NCBI GenBank assembly: GCA_963806935.1 | Contig: CAWEAT010000012.1 | Coordinates: 105,257-169,256 of the forward strand | Direction: 5' to 3' | Length of the DNA stretch: 64,000 bases | Source: Roseiarcus sp963806935 | GTDB lineage: Bacteria; Pseudomonadota; Alphaproteobacteria; Rhizobiales; Beijerinckiaceae | Part shown: positions 17,310-27,200 of the stretch, in pieces | Layout: each line of letters starts with the position of its first letter | Numbering within the stretch: the stretch's first letter is position 1 | Made by a program: the position numbers and the translations under genes | Notes under the pieces: model-generated | Databases searched by the model: none | What the model saw: the letters and a program-made list of their open reading frames with translations, nothing else | Told to the model about the DNA's origin: nothing

Positions 17310-18203
17310 GGTTCCGCGCCCTTACCGATGACGTGCTTACGAACGGCGTGTGGATCGACGCCGCCAGGTGCGAATACGCGACGGCCGTCAGGCAGGTCGA
17401 TCGCCGTGATTCCGTCCGGCGGCTGCACGAGATCACGCAGAAGAAGTGTCGCCGGCGCGTCGTCAGTGAGCGCGACGGGCGCAAGCTTCGCGCGCTTCCT
17501 CTGCTCCACGCCGAACTGCACGCGCCATCGGAACAGCAGACCCGTGACGAGCCCGTGCTTGCTCGCGACCAGCGAGACGCTGACGCGGGGCTGGTCGCTC
17601 TCCAGGGCCATGGCGCGCTTCTGTTCGTCGGTGAAGAAGCGCCGCAGAGGCTGCCGAGGCGGCGGCGGATCGTCGCTTAGCGCAGCTGTCAAGCCCGTTT
17701 CTGGCGGCGTTCTGTTAGCACTAGTGCCAGCGAGCGGACGGGCCGAGGGATGAAGATGCGCGCGCCAGTCGATGTCCACCTCGCCGTCGTCCAGCCGGTC
17801 GCGCCATTTGCGCAGAGAGGTCGGCGGACGGATGCAGGACAACGGCGTACTCTCGCACGCTCATCCCGCTCCAGTTCATCGCCTCGACGTGGATCGCCCA
17901 GAACGCCTGGACCGCGCGATTGCGCGTGTCGGTGCTCACGCCGAAACGAAAGCGGGCGCGGCCTTTCCGGCGCTTTTCTTGAGCCTCGCGGCGCTGCTCA
18001 CGACTCAGTTCCGCCTGATATTCCGCCTGCTTGCGGGCCGCTTCCTTGCCGACCAGGTAGCTCAGCCACCGACCGAAAGTTGTTGTCGTCAGACCATGCT
18101 GATGGCAATACTTCGCCCGGCTGAGCCCGCTCTGACGCCAGGCTTCGATGTGAACCAGCCACCAGGATTGACGCGCCTTGTTCTCGAAACGTCTCAAATT
18201 CAC
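17306..18203 (-). pseudogene. tnpA: IS66 TnpA, frameshifted
   Basis: The frame from 18203 begins with the IS66 TnpA helix-turn-helix region (WWLVHIEAWRQSGLSRAKYC, HGLTTTTFGRWLSYLV) and continues to GMSVREYAVVL at about 17850. The continuation IRPPTSLRKWRDRLDDGEVD to VDPHAVRKHVIGKGAEP is in another frame and ends at 17306. A single-base change near 17845 would restore one protein of roughly 290 residues. It is the first gene of the element. With tnpB and tnpC it shows that the whole element is dead, although its gene order is kept. Confidence 0.82.
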
Positions 18204-18509
18204 CGAAGCTCCTCCACGCTGCGAAGGAGCCTGAAATGCAGCGCGATTGCACTACTCAATCTGGTGCAGAGACCGGATGCTTAAACGCCGACCACGGACG
18301 GCAAGATAAAAGCGCCGCCTTCGGCCGGGCGCATGTGGTTGGTTGGATTGGAGATTTTCGGTATCTAGCCCACTCGGCTTGCTGGCGCTTAAGCCACAAA
18401 TACCAACGATTTCAATGCCCCAAGCGCCATACGCGGGATCCCTCAAGCCCGATCCAGTGATTACCACCCGCGACGATAACCTCCATTCACGTACCGGCCC
18501 AGGGCGCCA

Positions 18510-19075
18510 AGTGACCAAGGACCTTAGTCCGCGAGGTGATGTTGGCCGCGAAGAAGGCTGGCCACCGAGGCCAGACCACTGGAACACCAACAATCTCCAC
18601 ATCCATGTGCTCATCCGCGGACGCGCTGACAACGGGCAGGACCTCGTCATCAGCCGCGACTACGTCAGCAACGGCCTTCGCGGGCGCGCCGCGGAGCGAG
18701 TCACACTGGAGTTTGGGCCGCGCGCAGCGAGCGGGAGATCCGCGCGTGGCTGGAGAAGGAGGTCGACGCCGGGCGTTGGAGCATCGCTCGCGCCGCGATA
18801 TCTCCGACGAAGGCGGTGGGGTCATCGATCTTCGCCCCGGCGACAGCGAAGACTCCGAGCTGCGCCGGTTGATAATTGGCCGCGCCGCCAAGCTTGAACG
18901 CCTCGGCTGGGCGGAAAAGGTGGGTTCCGCCCAGTGGACATTGAAGCCCGGCCTCGAGCCAGCCTCGCGCGGTCTCGGCACCCGCGGCGCCATCATCAAA
19001 GCGATGCACCGGGCCGTACATGAAGCATCCCAGGCGGCGATCGGGTGCTCACGCGGTGGACGGATCGCATCTGCG
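18510..19075 (+). pseudogene. Remnant of a VirD2-like conjugative relaxase (DUF3363 type)
   Basis: Two frames carry consecutive parts of one protein. The first has DHWNTNNLHIHVLIRGRAD and LVISRDYVSNGLRGRAAE (about 18573-18726), a typical three-histidine relaxase metal site. The second, from about 18730, has GVIDLRPGDSEDSELRRLII, LERLGWAEKVGSAQW and GLGTRGAIIKAMHRAVHEA. The N-terminal catalytic tyrosine region and the C-terminus are missing. The full protein nicks DNA to start conjugative transfer of ICEs and plasmids. This fragment is direct evidence of a former conjugative element next to the tRNA. Confidence 0.75.
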
Positions 19076-19234
19076 TAATCGATACGACGAGTGAGCGATA
19101 TCGACCTATTCCATGGCTCCTCGACGGCCGGCGCCTCTCGCTAGACCTACCGGGTGCTCAGGCGATCGGTCCTTCGGCCGCTGGCGAAAAGGCAGGCGAC
19201 GCGGCGCAGGTCGCGCTCTTCGCCAGGGCTCCCC

Positions 19235-21673
19235 CTACTTCGTGTCGGGCGTCGCGCTCGCGCCCCACCTCCAGTTCCGAATCTCCGGCAAATCCTCGCC
19301 ATGCGCGTCGATGTAATGCTTGTGCTCGATGAGCTTGTCGCGCATCGCCTGTTTCAAATAGGCGCCCTTGCTGCCGAGGCGCGGTAGTTTATCGACGACA
19401 TCTTGCACCAGATGGAAGCGATCGATGTCGTTCTGCACCCGCATGTCAAACGCCGTGGTGATTGTGCCCTCTTCTTTGTAACCCCGGACATGGAGGTTGC
19501 GGTTGGTTCTGCGATAGGTCAGCCCATGGATGAGCGACGGATAGCCGTGGAAATTGAAGATGATCGGCCGATCCCTGGTGAAGAGCGAGTCGTAGTCGGT
19601 TTCGCTCAGTCCATGCGGATGCTCCGCGCAGGGCTGGAGTCGCATGAGATCGACAACATTGATGACCCGAATTTTCAAATCGGGCAGATGTTCGCGCAGG
19701 ATGGATACAGCCGCCAGAACCTCGAGCGTCGGGGTGTCGCCGCAGCAGGCCATCACGATATCCGGCTCCGCTTTCTGGTCGTTGCTGGCCCATTGCCAGA
19801 TGCCGATGCCCTCGGTGCAATGGACGACGGCTTGCTCCATGGTGAGCCACTGCGGCAGCGCATGCTTGCCGGCGACGACGACATTCACGTAGTGCCGACT
19901 GCGCAGGCAATGGTCGAACACCGACAGAAGGCAATTGGCGTCCGGCGGCAGATAAACCCGAACGATGTCCGCCTTCTTGTTGATCACGTGATCGAGGAAG
20001 CCGGGGTCCTGATGGGTGAAGCCGTTGTGGTCCTGCTGCCAGACGTGCGAGGCGAGCAGGTAGTTCAACGAGGCGATCTTGCGCCGCCACGGCAGTTCAA
20101 GCGTGACCTTCAACCATTTCGCATGCTGGCTGAACATTGAATCGACGATACGGATAAAGGCCTCATAACTGTTGAACAGGCCATGCCGCCCCGTCAGGAG
20201 ATAGCCCTCAAGCCACCCCTCGCATTGATGTTCGCTGAGCATGGAATCCAGGACGCGGCCCTGAGGCGCGAGAAACTCATCATCGTCGACTTCGCGGGCG
20301 TCCCATTGACGATTGGTCACGTCAAACACGTCGCCGAGCAAGTTCGAAAGCGTTTCGTCCGGACCGAAGATGCGAAAGTTGCGCTTGTCCTCGTTGAGGC
20401 GCGTCACATCGCGAAGAAATTTGCCGAGCACCATCGTGTCCTGCGCACTCACCGCGCCCGGCGCAGGGACGGAGACAGCATGATCGCGAAAGTCCGGCAT
20501 TTGCAGATCGCGTAGAAAGATTCCGCCGTTGGCGTGCGGGTTGGCGCCCATCCGTCGGGTGCCTTTCGGCGCGAGCTCGGCGAGTTCAGCTCTTAGCGTT
20601 CCGTTCGCGTCGAAGAGTTCTTCCGCCTTGTAGCTCTTCATCCAGCTTTCAAGCAGCTTGACATGGTCAGGATGCCCACCGTCGACGAGCAGGGGAACCT
20701 GATGCGCACGAAACGTGCCTTCGATTTTCAGGCCGTCTACGACCTTCGGCCCGGTCCAACCTTTGGGCGATCTGAGGACGATCATGGGCCAGCGCGGCCG
20801 CGCGGGATCTTTGTTTTCTCGCGCGCTCTTCTGGATTGCGTGGATCTGGCTGATCGCTTCTTCGATCGTTGCCGCCATCAGCTGGTGCATCGCTTCCGGC
20901 TCGTCACCCTCGACGAAAAGCGGCGTCCAGCCGCACCCCCTGAAGAAGTTTTCGAGTTCCTCGTGCTCGACGCGGGCGAGGATTGTCGGGTTGCTGATTT
21001 TGAAGCCGTTCAAGTGCAAGATCGGCAGAACCGCTCCGTCCGTGATCGGATCGAGGAATTTGTTGGATTGCCAGGCGGTCGCCAAGGGACCCGTTTCGGC
21101 TTCGCCGTCGCCGACGATGCAGGCGACAATGAGCCCTGGATTGTCGAATGCGGCGCCAAAGGCGTGGCTGAGCGAATATCCGAGTTCGCCGCCCTCGTGG
21201 ATGGAGCCGGGCGTAGTCGGGGCGACATGGCTCGAAATGCCGCCAGGAAAGGAGAACTGTTTGAAGAGCCGTTTCATCCCGGCCTCGTCCCGGCTGATGT
21301 CGGGATAGATTTCGCTGTAGCTGCCCTCGAGATAGGTGTTGGCGACCAGGGCCGGGCCGCCGTGGCCGGGACCGGCGATGTAGATCATGTCGAGATCATG
21401 CAGTCGGATCGTCCGGTTCAAATGGACGTAGATGAAATTCTGTCCGGGCGTCGTTCCCCAATGGCTGACGACCAGCGGCTTGACATGCGCCAGCGTGAGA
21501 GGCTCGCGTAGCAGCGGATTTGCGTAAAGGTAGATCTGACCCACCGAGAGATAGTTGGCGGCGCGCCAGTACGCGTCGAGCAGGCGCAATTCGTCCGAAT
21601 CCAAGACAGCCTGCCCCTTCGCGGTGGCGTCGTCGTGGACGTGCATCTCTCGCGGCGAAACGGGAACGTTCAC
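19235..21673 (-). CDS. xfp: Phosphoketolase (xylulose 5-phosphate/fructose 6-phosphate)
   Basis: The product has 812 residues from a GTG at 21673 that has AAGGACA just upstream. This is the full family length. It is a thiamine-diphosphate enzyme: the N-terminal part has VVSHWGTTPGQNFIYVHLNR and GPGHGGPALVANTYLEGSYS, the cofactor region has GDGEAETGPLATAW, and the middle part has DEVxx-like acidic segments and ASHVWQQDHNGFTHQDPGF. It splits xylulose 5-phosphate (or fructose 6-phosphate) with phosphate into acetyl phosphate and a smaller sugar phosphate. It follows a slipin gene by 38 bp and should share its promoter, which carries copy a of the shared motif. It is intact. Confidence 0.95.
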   Translation of the reverse strand: MNVPVSPREMHVHDDATAKGQAVLDSDELRLLDAYWRAANYLSVGQIYLYANPLLREPLTLAHVKPLVVSHWGTTPGQNFIYVHLNRTIRLHDLDMIYIAGPGHGGPALVANTYLEGSYSEIYPDISRDEAGMKRLFKQFSFPGGISSHVAPTTPGSIHEGGELGYSLSHAFGAAFDNPGLIVACIVGDGEAETGPLATAWQSNKFLDPITDGAVLPILHLNGFKISNPTILARVEHEELENFFRGCGWTPLFVEGDEPEAMHQLMAATIEEAISQIHAIQKSARENKDPARPRWPMIVLRSPKGWTGPKVVDGLKIEGTFRAHQVPLLVDGGHPDHVKLLESWMKSYKAEELFDANGTLRAELAELAPKGTRRMGANPHANGGIFLRDLQMPDFRDHAVSVPAPGAVSAQDTMVLGKFLRDVTRLNEDKRNFRIFGPDETLSNLLGDVFDVTNRQWDAREVDDDEFLAPQGRVLDSMLSEHQCEGWLEGYLLTGRHGLFNSYEAFIRIVDSMFSQHAKWLKVTLELPWRRKIASLNYLLASHVWQQDHNGFTHQDPGFLDHVINKKADIVRVYLPPDANCLLSVFDHCLRSRHYVNVVVAGKHALPQWLTMEQAVVHCTEGIGIWQWASNDQKAEPDIVMACCGDTPTLEVLAAVSILREHLPDLKIRVINVVDLMRLQPCAEHPHGLSETDYDSLFTRDRPIIFNFHGYPSLIHGLTYRRTNRNLHVRGYKEEGTITTAFDMRVQNDIDRFHLVQDVVDKLPRLGSKGAYLKQAMRDKLIEHKHYIDAHGEDLPEIRNWRWGASATPDTK

Positions 21674-21711
21674 TGTCCTTATACCTCTCGCTGTGCCAAC
21701 CCAGATGGCAT

Positions 21712-22545
21712 TTAATGTTCCAGGGGGCTTTCCAACGTGGGGGCGGCTTCGTCCGACCCGTTGGGGCGCGGCATCGACCGATCCGCTTTTTCGATGATCT
21801 CGAGGAAGGGCTTCATGATGTCGATCGGCATGGGGAAGACGACAGTCGAGTTCTGCTCGGCGCCGATTTCCGTCAACGTCTGGAGATAGCGAAGCTGCAT
21901 TGCAGCCGGAATGCTGCCGAGGATCTTGGCGGCATTGACGAGCGTCTGCGAGGCTTGGAACTCGGCTTCGGCGTGGATGACTTTCGCGCGGCGGTCACGT
22001 TCCGCCTCGGCCTGCTTGGCAATCGCCCGCACCATGTTTTCGGTGAGTTCGACGGTTCTGATCTCGACATTGCTGACCTTGATGCCCCAGGTCTCCGTTT
22101 GAGCGTCCAGTATGCTCTGCACGTCGGCGCTAAGCTTCTTGCGCTCGGAGAGCATTTCGTCGAGCTCGTGCTGGCCGAGCACGGCGCGCAAGGTTGTTTG
22201 GGCCAGCATGTTCGTGGCCGGCAGATAGTTCTGGACCTTGATGATCGCCCGTTCGGGATTGACGACGTTGAAGTAGAGCACCGCGTCAACTTTCATCGAA
22301 ACATTGTCGTGGGAGATGACGTCCTGGCTGGGGATTTCAATGACCTGAATGCGCAAGTCCACCCGCACCATCTCCTGAATGAAGGGGAACAGCAGGACGA
22401 GGCCCGGGCCCTTGACCCGCTCAAAGCGGCCCAAGGTGAAGACGACGGCCCGTTCGTATTCGCGCAGGATGCGCACGGAGGCGACCAGGCAGACGACGAT
22501 GGCGAAAAGGACGAACAAGACGAAGAGGGCTTCAACGGAAAACAT
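21712..22545 (-). CDS. Slipin/stomatin-type SPFH-domain membrane protein
   Basis: The product has 277 residues from ATG 22545, behind GAGGAAGGATCC; a longer upstream frame is not supported. A single N-terminal membrane segment (about residues 6-28) is followed by the SPFH domain: REYERAVVFTLGRFERVKGPGL, RIQVIEIPSQDVISHDNVSM, WGIKVSNVEIRTVELTENM. The C-terminal part has a coiled-coil-like AKQAEAERDRRAKVIHAEAE. Slipins form oligomeric membrane scaffolds and often sit beside NfeD proteases, but none is seen here. Copy a of the shared motif is 149 bp upstream. The gene leads an operon with phosphoketolase. Confidence 0.92.
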   Translation of the reverse strand: MFSVEALFVLFVLFAIVVCLVASVRILREYERAVVFTLGRFERVKGPGLVLLFPFIQEMVRVDLRIQVIEIPSQDVISHDNVSMKVDAVLYFNVVNPERAIIKVQNYLPATNMLAQTTLRAVLGQHELDEMLSERKKLSADVQSILDAQTETWGIKVSNVEIRTVELTENMVRAIAKQAEAERDRRAKVIHAEAEFQASQTLVNAAKILGSIPAAMQLRYLQTLTEIGAEQNSTVVFPMPIDIMKPFLEIIEKADRSMPRPNGSDEAAPTLESPLEH

Positions 22546-22693
22546 GACCGGGGATCCTTCCTCTGACCCGTCCCCGCCGCGTCGGACGAGGCGGCTCAAT
22601 CGACGCCGTGAGGGGTTACGGCTGAAAGCAAGAGCGCGCAGCGCTTCTGTGTAGGGGATTGAGATAGTCACAGGGCTCAATGACGAGCCAGCC

Positions 22694-22707
22694 TCGGATT
22701 CTACTCA
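22694..22707 (-). promoter_or_regulatory. Shared upstream motif, copy a (slipin-xfp)
   Basis: In the sense of the slipin gene it reads TGAGTAGAATCCGA then GGCTGG, 149 bp before the start codon. One internal base differs from the consensus. Confidence 0.6.
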
Positions 22708-22962
22708 TGAATTGATCCCGCTTGGAGCGGCGGAGCCGAGTCGCTTCACCCAAGCTCCGTCGCCGTCACAGATGCCCGACGTCGATCTGAGCGAGCCGCG
22801 GCTTGAGCAATTTACGACCCTGTCGAGGTTCCAATCTCGCCGGTACAGACTTCGCGGGTTCAACGGACCTTTGAGGGCGAAAACCGGAGGCGACAAATCA
22901 GGCCTTCCGTCGAGCCGGGTCATACGACGACGTCAGCAAATTGCCTGCTGCTGCGCGGCAAT

Positions 22963-23172
22963 TCAGCAGCCAATGTGCAACGAAAACTCGCTCCGCTTTT
23001 CGCGGTCGTCGGGGCGAAACGCCTTCGGCTGCCCGTCGCCATGGCCCTCCGACGGCATCTCCGCGCCGATCAGTTCCAGACCTTCGCCGTTGTCATCAGT
23101 CACCCTGAACCACTGCAAAGCGAATTTCTCTTTGAGCTGCTTCCAACTCACTTGGATTTGATCCCATTTCAT
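22963..23172 (-). CDS. Small CsbD-like stress protein, diverged C-terminus
   Basis: The product has 69 residues from the ATG at 23172; a second in-frame ATG is at 23190. The first 30 residues resemble CsbD proteins (MKWDQIQVSWKQLKEKFALQ, then WFRVTDDN). The rest (EMPSEGHGDGQPKAFRPDDR) does not match and may be a run-on after a lost frame. CsbD-like proteins are small, hydrophilic, stress-induced proteins of unknown mechanism. Copy b of the shared motif is 60 bp upstream. It may be functional or a decaying copy. Confidence 0.55.
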   Translation of the reverse strand: MKWDQIQVSWKQLKEKFALQWFRVTDDNGEGLELIGAEMPSEGHGDGQPKAFRPDDREKRSEFSLHIGC

Positions 23173-23231
23173 GAACGCCTCCTGCGCCATGGCTGGCCCA
23201 TTGAGCCGCCATGAATTGGGGCATGCAAGAA

Positions 23232-23245
23232 TTGGAATCTACTCA
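23232..23245 (-). promoter_or_regulatory. Shared upstream motif, copy b (CsbD-like)
   Basis: In the sense of the minus-strand gene it reads TGAGTAGATTCCAA then TTCTTG, 60 bp before the start codon. It differs from the consensus at one late position. Confidence 0.55.
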
Positions 23246-23488
23246 GGCGGCCGCTTCAATCACCCTCATCCCGAAGCGCTACAATGTCCAAGTCTCTGGG
23301 ATTACCCCAACGGCGAGTGATCCAAAAGTGCACCTTCGCTTGAAAGGAACGAGGTCCCAGCGCTAACCATCGCGATAAGTCACTGAAGCGAGTTCTCGTC
23401 ATTTTTGGAGCCGCGACGAGGGTTCACCCGCCTTGTCGCGCTGTTCATTGCGACGAAAACCGACATCCTCCCGCTCCGCCAGACGGGA

Positions 23489-23677
23489 TCAACCATGGTC
23501 GGTCATGCTGTGGTAAACCCCTGCCGGCCAGGCGAGTGCGTTGGGCAGAGCCTGTCCGATGCTTGCGGCGAGGTTTGACGCCGAACCGCTATTCCACTCG
23601 GCCTGAAATACGGGCGACAGCACCACGCCAATGCCGACTAGATAGACGATCACTATCAAAGCAATCACTGCGCGCAT
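23489..23677 (-). CDS. Small single-pass membrane protein, 62 residues
   Basis: The start is ATG 23677, which has GGAGGCTGATCGTC in front; the frame upstream of it is out of homology. One membrane segment, MRAVIALIVIVYLVGIGVVL, is at the N-terminus, and the rest (LAASIGQALPNALAWPAGVY) is a short extracytoplasmic or cytoplasmic tail. Proteins of this shape are common in Bradyrhizobium-like genomes with no known function. Copy m of the shared motif is 66 bp upstream. Confidence 0.65.
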   Translation of the reverse strand: MRAVIALIVIVYLVGIGVVLSPVFQAEWNSGSASNLAASIGQALPNALAWPAGVYHSMTDHG

Positions 23678-23742
23678 GACGATCAGCCTCCGCTCCGTTG
23701 GGTCGTGAAGCACGGTAGTCGGTTCCGCTTCGGCGAATAGGG

Positions 23743-23756
23743 GTGGAAAATACCTA
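23743..23756 (-). promoter_or_regulatory. Shared upstream motif, copy m (small membrane protein)
   Basis: In the sense of the minus-strand gene it reads TAGGTATTTTCCAC then CCCTAT, 66 bp before the start. It belongs to the TAGGTATTTTCC variant also seen as copy k. Confidence 0.5.
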
Positions 23757-24211
23757 TTCAACAATGTCGGCCCTCGACGAGCGCGCAAATCGTAGCCTTG
23801 GGGTGGTGGATTGGAAGACGCGTTCAGGAGAACTATCGCGACGTTCAATGGCGAGGACGACACCCGGCTCCAGACTCAAACGGGTCCGCTTGATGAGGAC
23901 GGCAAACACGACGCCGGCTGCGGCCAAGCTTGTAGGCTCGCCAGTCCTTGGGCGGCAAGCGTACTCTCGATGAGATTGCGCGAACTTCCGTTTTGCGATC
24001 GCTTGCCCTTGGGCCCTCCTTTCCGCGTCATTTGCTCCGTATTCGTTTGCTCCCCTACTTCCAGCTGATCCAAGGGAGCTTTTCTACGGGCGAACGAGCG
24101 CCAGCGTGTGCCGTGCCGCCCCCGGAAGGCTCAGGATTGGCTCGCCATGCGGAAGGAAGGCACAATTCGCGCGCCGCCGAGAACTCCCATTTCGCGATCG
24201 AGCGGCGACTG
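23757..24211. other. Intergenic stretch with no recognised gene
   Basis: About 450 bp lie between copy m and the end of the large glucan synthase gene. Several short open frames cross it on both strands. None has a ribosome site with recognisable protein sequence. No repeat or RNA gene was seen. Confidence 0.4.
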
Positions 24212-27200
24212 TCAACCAAGCCGCACTTTGACTTGGTGCCGACCCCCGTCATCTACAAGCGCCACGAGGAGTGGACGTCCTGAGACCTCGGCTCCGTCTA
24301 CTTCTGCGAACGCGACGCCCCGACAGACGCCGCTCGGGTTCTCGACGGAAATCGAGTATCGCGCGGTTCGATATTTCACCGTCGCCTCGTATTTGTCCCA
24401 AGCCTTGGGAATGCAGGGATCGACAGACAAGAACGCTCCGCGGAGTCGCAGACCAAGCAAGCTTTCAACCCCTGCGCGTTGTAGCCAGCCTGCCGAGCCC
24501 GTGTACCAAGTCCAGCCCCCGCGCCCGACATGCGGCGCTGTCGAGTAGATGTCGGCGCATACGACGTAGGGCTCAACTTTGTAGAGATACGCGTCGGCGC
24601 GGGTTCGCGAGTGGTTGATGGGGTTAAGCAACGAGAAAAGCTCCGCGGCTTTGTCGCCCTCGCCGAGCGCGGCAAACGCCATCACCGACCAGGTCGCCGC
24701 GTGCGTGTATTGGCCGCCGTTCTCGCGAACCCCGGGCGGATAGCCCTTGATGTACCCCGGATCGTGCGTCGTCTTGTCGAACGGAGGAGCGAACAAGAGC
24801 GCCAATCCGTCCTCGCGCCGAATCAACTGTTTATCGAGCGACGCCATCGCACGGGCGGCGCGATCGTGCGTCGCGGCGCCTGACAAGACAGCCCAGGATT
24901 GCGCGATGGAATCGATCCGGCACTCGTCAGTAGTCGCAGAGCCCAGCGGCGCGCCGTCATCGAAATAGCCCCTGCGATACCATTCGCCGTCCCAGGCCTC
25001 GAGCTCGATGGCGGCTTTCAGCGCGGTCGCCCGCGCCGTCCATGATTCCGCGCGCTTCGTCTCGTTGCGCGCTAGTGCCAATGGCGCAAAAGCCATGAGC
25101 GTCGCATGCAGGAACCATCCGAGCCAGACGCTCTCGCCCTCACCCTTTTCTCCGACGCGGTTCATGCCGTCGTTCCAGTCGCCTGTGCCAATGAGCGGAA
25201 GCCCATGCCGGCCCCCCGCCAGACTTGCATCGAGCGCAACGGCGCAATGTTCGAAGAGAGTTGCGCTCTCTCGAGAATCCGTCGGCTCAAAAAAGCGATC
25301 CGTTTCGCCCGCTTCGAGTTGCGCGCCCTCGAGAAAAGGAATCAATTCGTCGAGCACGAGCGTGTCGTTCGTTGTTTCAACGTATTGAGCGACCGCGTAT
25401 GCCAGCCAAGCACGATCGTCGGATATTCGGGTCCGGACGCCTTGACCGGAATGAGGCAGCCACCAATGTTGCACGTCCCCCTCGGCGAACTGGCGGGCGG
25501 CTGCGCGCAGCAGGTGTTCGCGCGTCAGATCAGGCCGACTGGCGGCAAGCGCCATGCCGTCCTGCAATTGATCCCGAAAGCCATAGGCGCCGCTGGCTTG
25601 ATAGAACGCAGAGCGCGCCCAAATCCGGCACGCAAGCGTCTGGTAGAGCAGCCAGCCATTGAGCATGAGATCCATCGCGCGGTCGGGCGTCTTGACCTCG
25701 ATCGCGCTCAAAGTCTCATCCCAGGCGCGCGCGATGTCTGCTTCCAAGGCGTCGAGATCGGCAGCGCGAATGGCCAGGATCTCGGCGCGCGCGTCCTCCC
25801 GCGTTGCGGCCTCTCCCAGAAAGAACACGACTTCGACCACGCTCCCCGGTTGCAATTCCAGCTTGGCGCGCATCGCGGCGCAAGGATCCAAGGCCGCGCC
25901 AACCTTGTTGGACAGCGGCGACGCGCTCGTGAGCGCAGCCGGATTCGCGAGCGTCCGGTTACGGCCAATGAACTCACGACGATCGCCCGTCCAATCGCAC
26001 TGGGCACCCCGCATGTCGGCAAAAGCGACACGCGAACCGAAAGCCGGATTCATCGGATTACGCGCCAAGATCGCGCCTGTCGTTGCATCTGTCTCGGTTT
26101 CGACAAATGCGAGAGTGGCGGATCTCGATGCCCCGAGCACCCACTCGATATAGGCGGTCACGCTGAGATGGCGGATCAGGCTCAATTCGTTCGTCAACCG
26201 AAGGCGCGATATCTTAGTCGATCCTTCGATGGGCACGTACTGAAGAAGATTGGCGGAGATTCCGTGGCCGGTATGCTCGAAGCGGCTATAACCCCGACCA
26301 TGACGAGCGACATAGGTCGCCGAGGCTTCGCGGATGGGAATCGCTGTCGGACTCCAGACCTCGCCGGTTTTGTCGTCGCGCACATAGAAAGCCTCGCCCG
26401 GGGGGTCGCTGACAGGATCGTTGGACCACGGAGTGAGCTGGTTTTCGCGGCTGTTGCTGGACCAAGTGTAACCGCTGCCTTCGGTCGCGGTCTGGAAGCC
26501 GAACCTAGGATTCGCGACGACGTTGATCCAGGGCGCCGGCGTCGCCTGGCCGGGCCCGAGTATCGTCACATATTCCTTGCCTCCTGCTGCAAATCCTCCC
26601 AACCCGTTGAAGAATTCCAGCTCGGGCGTACGCGGCGCCGCTAGTCGCTCAGGGCGAGCCATAGGGGCTTCTTTGAGCGGACGCATGGGCTCAATCGGGT
26701 TCACGATGCGATCGAGTTGATCAGAAAGGCTTCCCTGCTGCGCCACAAGCACAATGCGAGCCGCGGAAACGAGCAGCGAACGCGTCTTGGCGGCGATCAG
26801 GTCCGCCCGAAGAACGAAGACCCGACCTAGCCGGGGATCGATCCCGGGAGCGGGCCGCGATTGACTTGCGCGCACCAGCGTCTCGATCGCCACTTGAAGG
26901 TCTTGCACGTATGACGATTTGCGCTCGTTCAGGACGACGAGATCGACAGCGAGCTGCTTCATCCGCCAATATTCATGAGCTTTCAGCACCTGGCGGGCGA
27001 CGCTGAGACTCTCGATCTCGGCAATTCGCAGTAGTACGATCGGCAGATCGCCCGAGATGCCCTCCGACCATAGACCCGATTGCGGACCTGAGCCGCGCCG
27101 GATGACATCCGATGACGGCCGCAAATCGCGGCCAGCGAAGATGACGTGGCTTGCGAGGCGTTGAAAGAGCCCAGCTTCGCCGGGGTTGACGCCAAGGTGA

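Larger units (their letters stand above)
15495..18240 (-). mobile_element. Decayed IS66-family insertion sequence
   Basis: The tnpA-tnpB-tnpC order on the minus strand marks the extent of an IS66 element of about 2.7 kb. All three genes are frameshifted. I could not identify terminal inverted repeats or a target duplication by eye, so the ends are approximate. It sits directly after the tRNA-like fragments and before a relaxase relic. Confidence 0.75.

Noticed and set aside
21520..22566. A 348-residue plus-strand open frame
   Set aside because: It is antisense to the slipin and phosphoketolase genes and has no recognisable domain.
25106..26644. A 512-residue plus-strand open frame
   Set aside because: It is antisense to the NdvB-type gene, is rich in Arg, Ala and Gly with no family pattern, and has no ribosome site. 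It is a shadow of GC-rich codon use.
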